Origin: Clostridia bacterium
GTDB lineage: Bacteria; Bacillota_A; Clostridia; Christensenellales; Aristaeellaceae
DNA length: 5,823 bases
Direction of reading: 5' to 3'
Assembly: GCA_017398245.1 (NCBI GenBank)
Contig: JAFQGN010000291.1
Location: 1 to 5,823, forward strand
The position numbers were made by a program, and so were the translations under genes. Shown here in pieces: positions 5,700-5,823 of this stretch (position 1 is its first letter; each line of letters starts with the position of its first letter). A model generated the notes under the pieces. The model was not told the DNA's origin. It did no database searches and worked only from the letters and a program-made list of their open reading frames with translations.

Positions 5700-5823
5700 G
5701 TTTTCTCCTTTCCGCCGCACAATGGGCCGAACCTGATCGGAAAGCGCAGGATCAGATCGTGATTATTAGGCTTCCAATGCGCACCGGGCGAAAAGAACAG
5801 CTGCCCATAATATCGCATGCCGC
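5696..5823 (-). CDS. GerAA-family spore germination protein, C-terminal tail (partial)
   Basis: Reading the minus strand in from the right edge (complete codons from 5821) gives 41 residues to TGA 5698-5696. The tail reads as blocks MRYYGQLFFSPGAHW, then NNHDLILRFPIRFGPLC and a basic KEK end. GerAA-type A-subunits end with a similar cytoplasmic pattern: aromatic-Gly, a Ser/Ala-Pro, then a D(x)3-R-x-P helix start. The position directly before a gerAB gene, and the 4-nt TTGA overlap with its start, make this the expected A-subunit gene of the operon. Known of the family: GerAA proteins are roughly 450-550 residues, with a soluble N-terminal domain and a membrane core, and form the channel of the receptor. 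Too little remains here for the motif match alone to prove it. The other two minus-strand frames stop earlier (near 5769 and 5752). Confidence 0.68.
   Translation of the reverse strand, partial: GMRYYGQLFFSPGAHWKPNNHDLILRFPIRFGPLCGGKEKT
5705..5710 (-). promoter_or_regulatory. Ribosome binding site that fixes the gerAB TTG start
   Basis: AAGGAG on the minus strand stands 5 nt before TTG 5699. It lies inside the last codons of the gerAA gene, encoding part of its Lys-Glu-Lys tail. Confidence 0.75.

Noticed and set aside
1..5823. tRNA or rRNA genes, CRISPR arrays, insertion sequences, att sites, riboswitches
   Set aside because: None seen: no spaced repeat array, transposase, terminal inverted repeats or long structured leader. 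Gene-free gaps are all under 200 bp and are accounted for by promoters and terminators.

Overview
The window is a 5.8 kb chromosomal segment from what looks like an anaerobic, endospore-forming Clostridia-type Bacillota of moderate G+C (roughly half, judged by eye). The evidence is a GerA-type spore germinant receptor operon, an oxygen-sensitive corrinoid-activator (RACo/DUF4445) type protein, near-consensus sigma-A promoters, strong AGGAGG-like ribosome binding sites and frequent GTG/TTG starts. The species cannot be named from this sequence.

Layout, left to right. Positions 1-549 (+) are the C-terminal third of an ASKHA/DUF4445 ferredoxin-ATPase protein, closed by a clear intrinsic terminator (566-602). 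A 190-bp gap follows, with a strong promoter (663-692) and several small palindromes. It drives a two-gene unit: a TetR-family regulator (740-1462) and, 18 nt later, a membrane-anchored Amidase_3 N-acetylmuramoyl-L-alanine amidase (1481-2452). A bidirectional terminator (2475-2515) separates this from everything to its right, which is on the minus strand. That right half, read from the right edge leftwards, is the 3' end of a gerAA-type gene (5696 to the edge), a gerAB-type permease (4611-5699) and a gerC-type lipoprotein (3515-4624). The three overlap by 4 and 14 nt and so form one operon. A terminator (3458-3487) follows, then a YegS/DgkB-type lipid kinase gene (2514-3398) with its own promoter.

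How the genes work together. GerAA, GerAB and GerC homologues assemble in the spore inner membrane as a receptor that senses small-molecule germinants. The amidase acts on peptidoglycan outside the cell and is probably controlled with (and perhaps by) the TetR protein. The lipid kinase makes a phosphatidic-acid-type product at the cytoplasmic membrane. The common theme is envelope and spore biology, but only the ger genes are demonstrably linked in function.

No previously undescribed system is evident. The most interesting details are a promoter whose -35 box lies in the loop of the preceding operon's terminator (3450-3487), an unexplained 12-bp interrupted stem inside the gerC gene (3808-3840), and candidate operators around the tetR promoter. 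Three genes need start sites inside longer open frames (GTG 740, TTG 3398, TTG 5699), and the gerAA tail is a short partial frame at the edge.
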